64,000 nt of DNA from JANXQG01 sp963804375 (GTDB lineage: Bacteria > Planctomycetota > Planctomycetia > Pirellulales > Thermoguttaceae): positions 372,001 to 436,000 of the forward strand of contig CAWDQE010000018.1 in the NCBI GenBank assembly GCA_963804375.1, given 5' to 3'. Within the stretch, counting starts at the first letter, position 1; each line of letters starts with the position of its first letter. The notes beneath the pieces were generated by a model. That model saw only the letters and a program-made list of their open reading frames with translations, searched no databases and was not told the origin of the DNA. Of this stretch, positions 1-8,266 are shown one piece after another. The translations under genes were made by a program, and so were the position numbers.

Positions 1-12
1 GCGAAGGGGGAT

Positions 13-765
13 GTGACGGAGAGGCTGATGGCCTACTTGCGGGAACTGCATTTGCCGACGTTGCGGGAGTGCTTTGAAGAACTGGCCCGGCGGGCGACGC
101 AAGAGTCGGCCAGCTACGAGCAGTATCTGCTGGAGTTGGTGGAGCGGGAGTGCCAGGCCCGCTGGGCGAAGCGTACCGAGCGGATGCTGCGGGAATCCCG
201 CTTGCCGTTGGACAAGGATCTGGCGAGTTTCGACCTTTCACGGCTTCCGGCGAAAGTCTCTCGCCAGGTGCGGACGCTTCTGGAAGGCTCGTTCGTGGAC
301 CGCCGGGAGAACTTGTTGTTGTTCGGCAAGACCGGCACGGGGAAGACTCACCTCTTGTCGGCGATTGCCCAGGAGCTGGTGCGTAAGGGACGGAAGGTGG
401 TCTCCTGGCCCTGCGCCCTATTGGTGCAGGAACTGCTGGTGGCCAAGCGAGACCTGAAGCTCAGTCGGGCGCTGAAGCGGTTCTCGAAGTACGAAGTGGT
501 CCTGATCGACGACATCGGCTACGTGCAACAGAGCCGGGAGGAGATGGAGGTGCTCTTCACGCTCTTGGCGGAGCGCTACGAGCGGGGCACGGTGATGCTC
601 ACGAGCAATCTACCGTTCTCGAAGTGGGAAGTGATTTTCAAGGACCCGATGACGACGGCGGCGGCGATCGACCGCCTGGTGCATCACAGCGTGATCCTGG
701 AGCTGAACATCGCCAGTTACCGGCTGGAGGAGGCCAAGCGGACCAAGCCGCCCGAGGCGGCGTAA
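13..765 (+). CDS. istB: IstB-type ATPase of an IS21-family element
   Basis: This 250-residue protein is the helper ATPase of IS21-family transposition, which assists the IstA transposase in target selection. Walker A is GKTGTGKTH (about residues 105-113) and Walker B is VVLIDDIG (about 162-169). The length and the N-terminal helical region match IstB. Translation most likely starts at the GTG at 13, which overlaps an ATGTGA at 11-16. That stop could be the end of the upstream istA, but only 16 bases of it lie in the window, so I do not call it. The right end of the element is not identifiable. Family assignment is firm; whether the element is active cannot be judged here. Confidence 0.93.
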   Translation: MTERLMAYLRELHLPTLRECFEELARRATQESASYEQYLLELVERECQARWAKRTERMLRESRLPLDKDLASFDLSRLPAKVSRQVRTLLEGSFVDRRENLLLFGKTGTGKTHLLSAIAQELVRKGRKVVSWPCALLVQELLVAKRDLKLSRALKRFSKYEVVLIDDIGYVQQSREEMEVLFTLLAERYERGTVMLTSNLPFSKWEVIFKDPMTTAAAIDRLVHHSVILELNIASYRLEEAKRTKPPEAA

Positions 766-791
766 GGGACGGGAGGGGGCATCGGCGGCGT

Positions 792-862
792 GAGGCGTGC
801 CGCCCCCCCTTTTGTTTCGCTCCGCTGCGCTGCGCTTCACAAAAGGGGGGGCGGCACGCCTC
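792..862. repeat. Perfect 24-bp inverted repeat after istB
   Basis: The arms at 792-815 and 839-862 are exact reverse complements, with a 23-base loop. The arm contains a run of seven C followed by TTTT (G7/AAAA in the other arm). It could be a bidirectional terminator for istB, or another of the dispersed palindromes of this genome. It does not look like a typical IS21 terminal repeat. Confidence 0.75.
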
Positions 863-984
863 TGGTTCTTGGAAGGAAAGGAAGGGAATTCTAATTGTTG
901 TTCAAGGGAAAGAATAATTGTCGCCGAACACAGCCTGGTGGAACTTTTTCTGCCTCTCAACCGAAGCCTGACTCAGTGCCCACC

Positions 985-1013
985 TTGTTGGCAGCGCATC
1001 CCACTGCGATAAT
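985..1013 (+). promoter_or_regulatory. Possible sigma-70 promoter of the hen1 operon
   Basis: A weak -35 box TTGTTG (985-990) is 17 bases from a good -10 box GATAAT (1008-1013). It would start transcription about 25 bases before the hen1 ATG. No clear Shine-Dalgarno lies before that ATG, so the leader is short. The call rests only on the boxes and their position. Confidence 0.3.
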
Positions 1014-1046
1014 TGACCTTCCTTCAGTCCAATTGTGAACCTTACG

Positions 1047-2453
1047 ATGTTGCTGACAGTCACGACGACTCACCGGCCCGCCACGGATCTGGGCTATCTG
1101 CTCCACAAGAACCCGGCCCGCTGCCAGAGTTTTCCGCTCAGTTTCGGCAGTGCCCACCTTTTCTACCCGGAGGCCGCCGAGGATCGCTGTACGGCTGCTC
1201 TGCTCTTGGACGTGGACCCGGTGGCGATGGTTCGGGGCCGGGGCGGCGTATCCCAGAGTGTGCTGGCCCAGTACGTGAACGACCGGCCTTACGTGGCCTC
1301 GTCGCTGATGAGCGTGGCGATTGCCCAGGTGCTCGGCCCGGCGCTGGACGGTCGCTCCAAAGAACGCCCGGAACTGGCCGGAACGCCGATTCCGCTGGTC
1401 ACCACCATCGAAGTCCTTCCTTGCCGTGGCGGGGAGAGCTTCCTGCACGACATCTTCGGCCCGCTCGGCTATGAGATTCATGCGGTGCCGTATTCGCTGG
1501 ACGAGAACTTCGGCGATTGGGGGCCCAGCCCGTACTTCTCCGTCAGGCTCTCAAAAACAACAACGCTTAGCGACTTGCTGACACATCTCTACGTGCTGAT
1601 TCCCGTCTTCGACAACTTCAAGCACTATTATGTCGGCCAGGAGGAGATGGACAAGCTGCTGAAGCACGGCGAGGGGTGGCTGGCATCGCACCCGAAACGG
1701 GAAGCGATCGCCCATCGCTACCTGAAGCATGCCCCCAGCCTTGCCCGGCAGGCGTTGGCACGGATTGCTGAACAGGACGACCAGCCGGTCGAGGAACTCA
1801 CCGATGCCCGTTCCGAAGGTCGGGAAGAGACACTGGAGAAGTCGATCAGCCTAAATGAACAGCGGCTTGGGGATGTCGTGGCAGCCTTGAAGGCATCTGG
1901 GGCAAAGCGAATCCTGGATCTCGGCTGCGGGGAGGGAAAACTGCTCCGAGAACTCCTCAAAGAGAAGCAGTTCGAGGAGATCGTCGGCATGGACGTGGCC
2001 GTGCGGGTGCTGGAAATCGCCAAGGATCGGCTGCGATTGGATGATCTCCCCCCTCGCCAGAAAGATCGCATTCGGCTCCTGCATGGCTCGCTGATGTACC
2101 GGGACAAACGGCTCGCAGGGTTTGAGGCGGCGGCCGTCGTCGAGGTCATTGAGCACCTTGATCCGCCACGACTGGAGGCCTTCGAGCGGGTCGTGTTCGA
2201 GTGCGCTCGGCCTACGACAATCGTTTTGACGACCCCCAATCGGGAATACAACGTGGTATGGCCCAATCTCGCTGCCGGGGCCTTTCGGCACGAGGACCAC
2301 CGCTTTGAGTGGAGCAGAGAGGAATTCCAGACTTGGGCAGAGGGCGTGGCGGCCCGGTTCGGCTACACGGTCGAGTTCCGGGCCGTGGGGCCGGAGCACG
2401 CCGAACTTGGATCGCCGACACAGATGGGAGTGTTTCATCGTGAAATTGGCTGA
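1047..2453 (+). CDS. hen1: Hen1, 3'-terminal RNA ribose 2'-O-methyltransferase
   Basis: Bacterial Hen1 methylates the 2'-OH at a broken RNA 3' end before Pnkp reseals it, so that the repaired RNA resists cutting again at the same site. The protein has 468 residues: an N-terminal half typical of bacterial Hen1 (starting MLLTVTTTHRPATDLGYLL) and a C-terminal methyltransferase domain. The SAM-binding motif is DLGCGEG (about 291-297). The metal ligands expected in Hen1 are visible in EVIEH (E366, E369, H370) and in HEDH (H415, H418). I chose ATG 1047 over the in-frame GTG at 1035 because family members begin at this methionine. The gene overlaps the next one by 14 bases and forms an operon with pnkp. 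Confidence 0.95.
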   Translation: MLLTVTTTHRPATDLGYLLHKNPARCQSFPLSFGSAHLFYPEAAEDRCTAALLLDVDPVAMVRGRGGVSQSVLAQYVNDRPYVASSLMSVAIAQVLGPALDGRSKERPELAGTPIPLVTTIEVLPCRGGESFLHDIFGPLGYEIHAVPYSLDENFGDWGPSPYFSVRLSKTTTLSDLLTHLYVLIPVFDNFKHYYVGQEEMDKLLKHGEGWLASHPKREAIAHRYLKHAPSLARQALARIAEQDDQPVEELTDARSEGREETLEKSISLNEQRLGDVVAALKASGAKRILDLGCGEGKLLRELLKEKQFEEIVGMDVAVRVLEIAKDRLRLDDLPPRQKDRIRLLHGSLMYRDKRLAGFEAAAVVEVIEHLDPPRLEAFERVVFECARPTTIVLTTPNREYNVVWPNLAAGAFRHEDHRFEWSREEFQTWAEGVAARFGYTVEFRAVGPEHAELGSPTQMGVFHREIG

Positions 2454-3777
2454 TTACTCCCCGGCTGCATCGCCATCGCTTGACCAGCAGCAAGATGCCT
2501 TGCGAAAGGGATTGGGAAGGGCCATGCAGTGGGCAATCGCCGGGCGGCTCGAAGACGAACCACTACTGGATGCGTGCCTGCACAGCATGCGATTTGATGC
2601 CCAAGTCGATGACAGCCGAGGCGAGTGGCTGTGGCAACTCATGCAAACAGTTCATGCGGAGGATCGTTTTCGATCCACAATCCTTGATGCCATGCACAAC
2701 TTCTCGGATGGCTGGACCACCGAACAATTATGCGAACTTGGTTTCCACTACGCAACGTCTGGCGACGAGGCGTTTCGGGCACGACTTTACGGCATCGTCG
2801 AAGAAAGGCCGGTCGCAGACATGCCCTGGCTCGGCGAGGAGCAGATCGTTCAACTTGACGGAGAACAAGGCTTTCTGTTCGCCGCTCGCCTCCGAGGAAA
2901 AAGGTTGGAAACGCAAGAATTCGATTGGGATGACAACAACTTGCTCAACGTGGCCATCGAGCGTCTCGGCGAGGACCGGGTAATCGCATCGCTCGAAGCT
3001 GCCACAGACGGAGCAACCCAGCGGTTTCGAGATGGCTGGTGTTGGCACAAGGACAGACAAGCCAGTGAAAAGAGAATTCCACATTCGGAACGAATGCGAC
3101 AGATACCGATCAGCAAGATCATATCTAACGCCGAGTCAGGCGAGCTATCGATTGGGGTCGCTCGTGGGTGGGGCATGTACGCTACGGAGCGAGATTTGGA
3201 GATAATTCGGCAGCGTCTTCTTGCCGCATCGACGCCATCGGTCGTCGCCAGGTATCTGAAGGTATTCTCGAATCGAGAGTTTCTTCCGCTCGTTTCGGAC
3301 CTTTTGGAGTTCTGTAGGCACAGCGACGATGAGGTTCGACGGCGTGCATTCGCAGCGTTGGAGAAGAACGCCGACTCGGCCGTCCGACAATTCGCCATAG
3401 ACCAACTGCGTGAGAGTAGCGGGGACAGATCGGCGATCTCCCTCTTTACCAAGAACTACCAGCAGGGCGATGAGCAGCGAATTCTGGAGTACATCGAGCC
3501 TCCTGACGACAAGAACGAACTGCACTGGATGCTGATGAACGTTACGGAAGTCCTCGAAAACAACCCGCAGGCGGATTGTTCTCAACTCGGGGTGCTCGCA
3601 TACGCATTAACCCCCTGCGGGACGTGTCGATACCACGCAGCACGCCTCTTGCATGCGAGAGATGTGGTACCATCATGGCTAACAGCGGAGTGCCGATTCG
3701 ATGCGGAGTCGGATACCCGGCAACTCGCTGACGAGGGGCCACCAAGCGGCTCGACCAAAGCGGTTGGCTCAGCATAA
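2440..3777 (+). CDS. HEAT/ARM-like protein inside the hen1-pnkp operon
   Basis: This 445-residue protein has no catalytic motif that I recognise. The C-terminal third (about 255-345) contains helical pairs that read like HEAT or armadillo repeats, for example the segment around DDEVRRRAFAALEKNADSAV. It has no signal peptide and no membrane segment, so it is probably cytosolic. Translation most likely starts at the GTG at 2440, which overlaps the end of hen1 (stop at 2451-2453) and suggests translational coupling. Earlier in-frame starts would read far into hen1. Only 33 bases separate it from pnkp. Its place between two RNA-repair genes suggests a scaffold, RNA-binding or regulatory partner of the Pnkp/Hen1 complex, but that is inference from context only. 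Confidence 0.85.
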   Translation: MKLADYSPAASPSLDQQQDALRKGLGRAMQWAIAGRLEDEPLLDACLHSMRFDAQVDDSRGEWLWQLMQTVHAEDRFRSTILDAMHNFSDGWTTEQLCELGFHYATSGDEAFRARLYGIVEERPVADMPWLGEEQIVQLDGEQGFLFAARLRGKRLETQEFDWDDNNLLNVAIERLGEDRVIASLEAATDGATQRFRDGWCWHKDRQASEKRIPHSERMRQIPISKIISNAESGELSIGVARGWGMYATERDLEIIRQRLLAASTPSVVARYLKVFSNREFLPLVSDLLEFCRHSDDEVRRRAFAALEKNADSAVRQFAIDQLRESSGDRSAISLFTKNYQQGDEQRILEYIEPPDDKNELHWMLMNVTEVLENNPQADCSQLGVLAYALTPCGTCRYHAARLLHARDVVPSWLTAECRFDAESDTRQLADEGPPSGSTKAVGSA

Positions 3778-3810
3778 TCCACTTTTCCTATACTCTCGCA
3801 GAACGGTGTG

Positions 3811-6429
3811 ATGTCCATCTCTATCCCAAACCTCTCCTTCGTAGTCCTCATCGGCCCCAGTGGCTCGGGCAAGAGCACGTTCGCCCGGAAGCATTTCTTG
3901 CCCACGGAGATCCTCTCTTCGGACTCATGCCGGGGAATGGTCGGCGACAACGAGAACGACCAGAACGTAACCAACGAGGCATTCGAGGTTCTGCACTTCA
4001 TTGCACGAAAGCGTCTGGCCCTGGGAAAACTGACCGTGGTGGACGCCACCAATGTTCAACCCGAGGCTCGCAAGCCGCTCGTCCAGCTTGCTCGGGAACA
4101 CCACTGCCTTCCGGTGGCCCTGGTCTTCAACCTGCCCGAAAAGGTCTGCGAAGAGCGGAACCGTGGCCGGGAAGACCGGGACTTTGGACCGCATGTGATC
4201 CGGCAGCAGAAAGCGCAACTTCGCCGGTCAATGCGTGGGCTAAAGCGGGAGGGCTTCTCGCATGTCTTCTTCTTCGACACGCCCGAGGAGGTTGAAGCGG
4301 CCACGATTGAGCGGACACCCTTGTGGAACGACAAGCGGGAGGACCACGGGCCGTTTGACATCATCGGCGACCTGCACGGTTGCTTTGACGAACTGGAAGC
4401 CCTGTTTAAACAGTTGGGCTATGTGCCGGTCCTGCAGGCCGACGATCCGGCTTGGGGCAGTCGATCCTTTCGCCATCCCAAAGGTCGCAAGGTAGTCTTC
4501 CTGGGCGATCTGGTAGACCGTGGCCCACGGATTCTGGACACGCTGCGGTTGGTTCGGAACATGGTTGTCGATGGCGTTGCCTTCTGTGTACCTGGCAATC
4601 ACGACATGAAGTTCCTGCGAAAACTCCAAGGCAGGGAGGTGCAAATCAAGCATGGTCTGGCCCTGTCCGTGGCCGAGGTGGAGGCCCTGCCGGAAGAAAT
4701 CCGGGAATGTTTCACGAAGTCGGCGGCTGAGTTCATCGACGGCCTCGTCAGCCATTACGTCCTCGACGACGGCAAATTGGTAGTCGCCCACGCCGGAATG
4801 AAGGCGGAAATGCAAGGCCGGGGATCGGGCAAGGTTCGAGAATTCGCCCTCTATGGAGAAACGACCGGCGAAACGGACGAGTTCGGCCTGCCGGTGCGTT
4901 ATAACTGGGCGGCGGAATACCGAGGACGAGCAACCGTCGTCTACGGCCATACTCCGGTGCCGCAGCCCGAGTGGCTCAATCGGACCACGAACATCGACAC
5001 CGGATGCGTTTTCGGTGGGAAGTTGACCGCACTTCGTTGGCCTGAGCGGGAATTCGTCTCAGTGCCCGCCGCCCGCACCTACTGCGAGCCAGCCCGTCCG
5101 TTCCTACCAACGGATGAACCAGCACCGCTTTCGGCACAGCAGATCCACGACGACCTTCTGGACGCCGATGATGTGCTCGGCAAGCGGATTATCTCGACTC
5201 GGCTGCGGCCGAACGTGACCATCCGGGAAGAGAACGGGATGGCCGCCTTGGAAATCATGAGCCGTTTTGCGGCCAATCCCAAGTGGCTGATTTACCTGCC
5301 GCCAACGATGTCACCCTGCGAAACCAGCGACCAAGAAGGTTTTCTCGAATACCCAGCCGAGGCATTTTCCTACTATCGATCCCAAGGCGTGGCGAAAGTT
5401 GTATGCGAAGAGAAGCACATGGGCTCCCGTGCCGTGGTCATCGTGTGCCGCAGCAAGGAGGCTGCTCTGGAGCGGTTCGGAGTTGTCGGCGATGAAATGG
5501 GGATCGTCTATACCCGTACTGGCCGCCGATTCTTTACCGATCCACAACTGGAGGCCGACTTCCTTGCCAGGATGCGGGCAGCGGTGGACTCCAGCGACTT
5601 CTGGTCGCAGTTCAACACCGACTGGGCATGCTTCGACTGCGAATTGATGCCCTGGTCGGCCAAGGCCCAGGAACTACTACGGTCCCAATACGCCGCAGTT
5701 GGTGCGGCTGGCCGGGCCTCGTTGCCGAAGGTTGTGGATGCCTTACGAAAGGCGTCCGAACGTCTGGCTGGTCAGGATCGATCGGGACAATCCTCCTATT
5801 CCTCGGACATCGACGGTCTGCTTCGTCGTCACGAGAACCGATCTGAAGCGATTGGGCAATTCGTCGCCGCATATCGACAGTATTGCTGGCCTGTGAACTC
5901 ACTGGACGACTTGAAACTCGCCCCTTTCCACCTCTTGGCGACGGAAGGGAAGGTCCACACGGACCAGGATCACGTCTGGCACATGGAGACACTGGCCGCT
6001 ATTTGCCGCCACGATCCAGGACTCTTGGTCATCACGCCGTTCAAGATTGTCGATCTCGAAGACGAAGTGAGTGAAAAGGCCGGCATCGACTGGTGGCTCG
6101 AACTCACTGAGCGTGGCGGCGAGGGCATGGTGGTCAAGCCGCAGCAATTCATCGTCAGCGGTTCGAAGGGGCTGTCGCAACCTGCGGTGAAGTGCCGTGG
6201 TCGAGAATATCTGCGAATCATTTACGGCGCAGAGTACACGTTCCCCGAGAACCTCTCCCGACTACGGCAGCGAGGGTTGGGAGCCAAACGATCCTTGGCC
6301 CTTCGGGAATTCGCTCTTGGCGTCGAGGCCCTGGAACGTTTCGTGCGGCGGGAGCCATTGCGCCGGGTTCACGAGTCCGTCTTCGGGGTGTTGGCCCTGG
6401 AGAGCGAGCCGGTTGATCCAAGATTGTAA
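3811..6429 (+). CDS. pnkp: Pnkp, polynucleotide kinase-phosphatase-ligase
   Basis: This is the bacterial RNA end-healing and sealing enzyme (872 residues) that works with Hen1 on RNAs cut by ribotoxins. Domains in order: a 5' kinase with P-loop GPSGSGKST (K21, S22) and D38; a metallophosphatase with GDLHG (D187, H189), GDLVDRG (D233), GNHD (N263), VAHAG (H327) and YGH (H380); and a ligase-like adenylyltransferase with nucleophile motif EKHMGSR (K535), DCELMPW and EGMVVKP. All key residues of the family are present and the length is normal. A GTG at 3808 directly precedes the ATG; I prefer the ATG. It is the last gene of the operon. Confidence 0.96.
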   Translation: MSISIPNLSFVVLIGPSGSGKSTFARKHFLPTEILSSDSCRGMVGDNENDQNVTNEAFEVLHFIARKRLALGKLTVVDATNVQPEARKPLVQLAREHHCLPVALVFNLPEKVCEERNRGREDRDFGPHVIRQQKAQLRRSMRGLKREGFSHVFFFDTPEEVEAATIERTPLWNDKREDHGPFDIIGDLHGCFDELEALFKQLGYVPVLQADDPAWGSRSFRHPKGRKVVFLGDLVDRGPRILDTLRLVRNMVVDGVAFCVPGNHDMKFLRKLQGREVQIKHGLALSVAEVEALPEEIRECFTKSAAEFIDGLVSHYVLDDGKLVVAHAGMKAEMQGRGSGKVREFALYGETTGETDEFGLPVRYNWAAEYRGRATVVYGHTPVPQPEWLNRTTNIDTGCVFGGKLTALRWPEREFVSVPAARTYCEPARPFLPTDEPAPLSAQQIHDDLLDADDVLGKRIISTRLRPNVTIREENGMAALEIMSRFAANPKWLIYLPPTMSPCETSDQEGFLEYPAEAFSYYRSQGVAKVVCEEKHMGSRAVVIVCRSKEAALERFGVVGDEMGIVYTRTGRRFFTDPQLEADFLARMRAAVDSSDFWSQFNTDWACFDCELMPWSAKAQELLRSQYAAVGAAGRASLPKVVDALRKASERLAGQDRSGQSSYSSDIDGLLRRHENRSEAIGQFVAAYRQYCWPVNSLDDLKLAPFHLLATEGKVHTDQDHVWHMETLAAICRHDPGLLVITPFKIVDLEDEVSEKAGIDWWLELTERGGEGMVVKPQQFIVSGSKGLSQPAVKCRGREYLRIIYGAEYTFPENLSRLRQRGLGAKRSLALREFALGVEALERFVRREPLRRVHESVFGVLALESEPVDPRL

Positions 6430-6527
6430 AACTGCTGTCTTCAGAGGACGAAGACCATGACTCCCGATGCTTCCGATGAGAGTGCCCGCCGAGACGCTGA
6501 AGCGGCGGTGCGGATGCAGAGCTTCTA

Positions 6528-7391
6528 TTATGACGCACCAAACCGCTCGGCAAGGGCATATTTCCCGCTCACGCCGATAAGTTCATTGAATTCCGCGAAG
6601 GTCATCTGCGATCCGCTGCCCGTCGTGCCGTCGCGATAGACTTGCTCGTAGACGGTGCGGATCGCCTTGGCCGCCGCAAACAGCCCGGCCAGCGGATAGA
6701 GGATCAACTGGAATCCCAGCGCGGCAAGCTGGTCGCGGGGCAAAACCGGCGTCTTGCCGCCTTCGATCATGTTGGCCACCATCGGCTTTGGCACACGGCG
6801 GCCGATCTCGGCAAGCTGTTCTACGGAAGCGGGGGCCTCGATGAAGCTGGCATCGGCGCCGGCCTCTCGGGCAGCCAAGATCCGGTCCACCGCCTCGTCC
6901 ATGCCAACAACGGCCAAGGCGTCGGTGCGGGCGACGATGAAGAAATCGCGATCGCCGCGGGCCTCCACGGCGGCGCGGATCTTCTGCACGTAGTCCTCAC
7001 GTTCAATGACCCGCTTGCCTTGCATGTGGCCGCACTTCTTGGGCCAGAGCTGGTCCTCCAGGAAGCAGCCCGCAGCGCCCGCGGCGATCATTTCCTGCAC
7101 CGTGCGATAGACGTTCAAGGGATTGCCATAGCCGGTGTCGGCATCCACGATGACAGGGATCTCGACGCTCATGCAGATCCGCCGGGCCCGGTCGGTGATT
7201 TCGGTCTGCGTGAGGAGGCCCATGTCGGGCTCGCCGATGGCCGTGGCGGCGACGGAATAGCCCGAAACGAAAGCCATGGGGAAGCCGGCCTGCTGCGCCA
7301 GTTTGGCGGAGAGCGTGTCGAAGACGCCGGCAAACGCCAGCGTGCCGATTTCGTCGAGGATTCGATGGATGCGCGTTTTCATGGTTATCAT
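6528..7391 (-). CDS. Isocitrate lyase/PEP mutase superfamily lyase
   Basis: A 287-residue TIM-barrel enzyme of the methylisocitrate lyase / phosphoenolpyruvate mutase superfamily. The metal-binding loop DADTGYGN is at about 83-90. The flexible catalytic loop carries KKCGH (about 118-122), and the Cys points to a C-C lyase (2-methylisocitrate, dimethylmalate or a related acid) rather than PEP mutase. The exact substrate cannot be read from the sequence, and no other methylcitrate-cycle gene is nearby. It overlaps the upstream paiB-like gene by 4 bases (ATGA), so the two are translationally coupled. A second ATG at 7382 is a possible alternative start. Confidence 0.88.
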   Translation of the reverse strand: MITMKTRIHRILDEIGTLAFAGVFDTLSAKLAQQAGFPMAFVSGYSVAATAIGEPDMGLLTQTEITDRARRICMSVEIPVIVDADTGYGNPLNVYRTVQEMIAAGAAGCFLEDQLWPKKCGHMQGKRVIEREDYVQKIRAAVEARGDRDFFIVARTDALAVVGMDEAVDRILAAREAGADASFIEAPASVEQLAEIGRRVPKPMVANMIEGGKTPVLPRDQLAALGFQLILYPLAGLFAAAKAIRTVYEQVYRDGTTGSGSQMTFAEFNELIGVSGKYALAERFGAS

Positions 7392-8014
7392 CGGTCCTGC
7401 TCATGGAGCGTTTGTGCCATCATGGCCGCAATCGTCTGCGAGTTCTCGTCGCGCCGCAGGGCCAAGGCATCGATCACCTTTTCCCGCCGCTGGCGAGGCT
7501 GGTTCTGGCTCAGCTTCCACTTCCCCTCGATGCGGGCAATCTCGATCCGAAAGGCCACGACGGACTGGGCGAGCTTGCGGACGAACTCGTCATCGTCTTG
7601 AAACGCCCAAGGGGCAGGCATCGACTTTTCATGGAACAAGACGAAATCCTGTAGGATCGTCAACGTTGCTTCGTCATTTTCGACAAGGCGCAGTTTTCCG
7701 TAGACGTGAACGGCGACGTAGTTCCATGTTGGCACGACGTTTTCTGCCTCGTACCAAGAGGGCGAGATATAGGCATGCGGTCCGGCAAAGACGACCAGCA
7801 CGTTGCGATTTGCGGCTTGCCATTGGGGGTTGACTCGGGCCATGTGGCCGACAAGCGTGCCGGATGGCCCTGCCTGCCGATCCAGGAGCAGGGGCAAGTG
7901 GGTGGCGAAGGGCTCGTTGTCCAGGTGGGAGACGAGCAAACCGAAGTTGTGCTGCTCGATGAAGTCGAAGAGCCTGGTCCGGTCGGTTTCGGCGAAGCTG
8001 GACGGGATGTACAT
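7388..8014 (-). CDS. PaiB-like FMN-binding protein
   Basis: A 208-residue protein of the PaiB family (FMN-binding split-barrel fold). It begins MYIPSSFAETDRTRLFDFI, as family members do, and keeps the characteristic stretches HLPLLLD, GHMARVNPQW and YISPSWY. Members are annotated as negative transcriptional regulators after Bacillus PaiB, but they may act as flavin enzymes. The length is normal and there is no signal peptide. The gene is coupled by a 4-base overlap to the downstream lyase. The promoter should lie in the 252 bases before the gene, where I see no strong boxes. Confidence 0.88.
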   Translation of the reverse strand: MYIPSSFAETDRTRLFDFIEQHNFGLLVSHLDNEPFATHLPLLLDRQAGPSGTLVGHMARVNPQWQAANRNVLVVFAGPHAYISPSWYEAENVVPTWNYVAVHVYGKLRLVENDEATLTILQDFVLFHEKSMPAPWAFQDDDEFVRKLAQSVVAFRIEIARIEGKWKLSQNQPRQRREKVIDALALRRDENSQTIAAMMAQTLHEQDR

Positions 8015-8266
8015 CGGCGATTGCTCAGGTAGTCGAGGTCATGGTCGGTTCCCATTCCGCTCCCGGCCGGACGCGGCGACATCGGCTGCGCCGGGTAGCG
8101 CGGTTTGGCGGTGTCCCGTAGTATACGCCCCCGCCGATGCATACGGCAATCCGGCGGCAAGCGGGCCTTGTCCCGGCACCGCCGGTCTATTTTCATCTGT
8201 AACCAAGGATTGCGGTAATGCTTCCTGATCCGCGGCTACAGCCAGCCCGGTGACAGTCTCTCGAGT

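Noticed and set aside
2305..2439. Upstream extension of the HEAT-like gene into hen1
   Set aside because: The extra 45 residues overlap conserved Hen1 codons in another frame and are low-complexity. The GTG at 2440 gives normal operon overlap.
6457..6639. 60-codon frame MTPDASDESARRDAEAAVRM on the plus strand behind pnkp
   Set aside because: It overlaps the end of the convergent lyase gene for most of its length and has no recognisable family. At best it is a remnant of a gene start.
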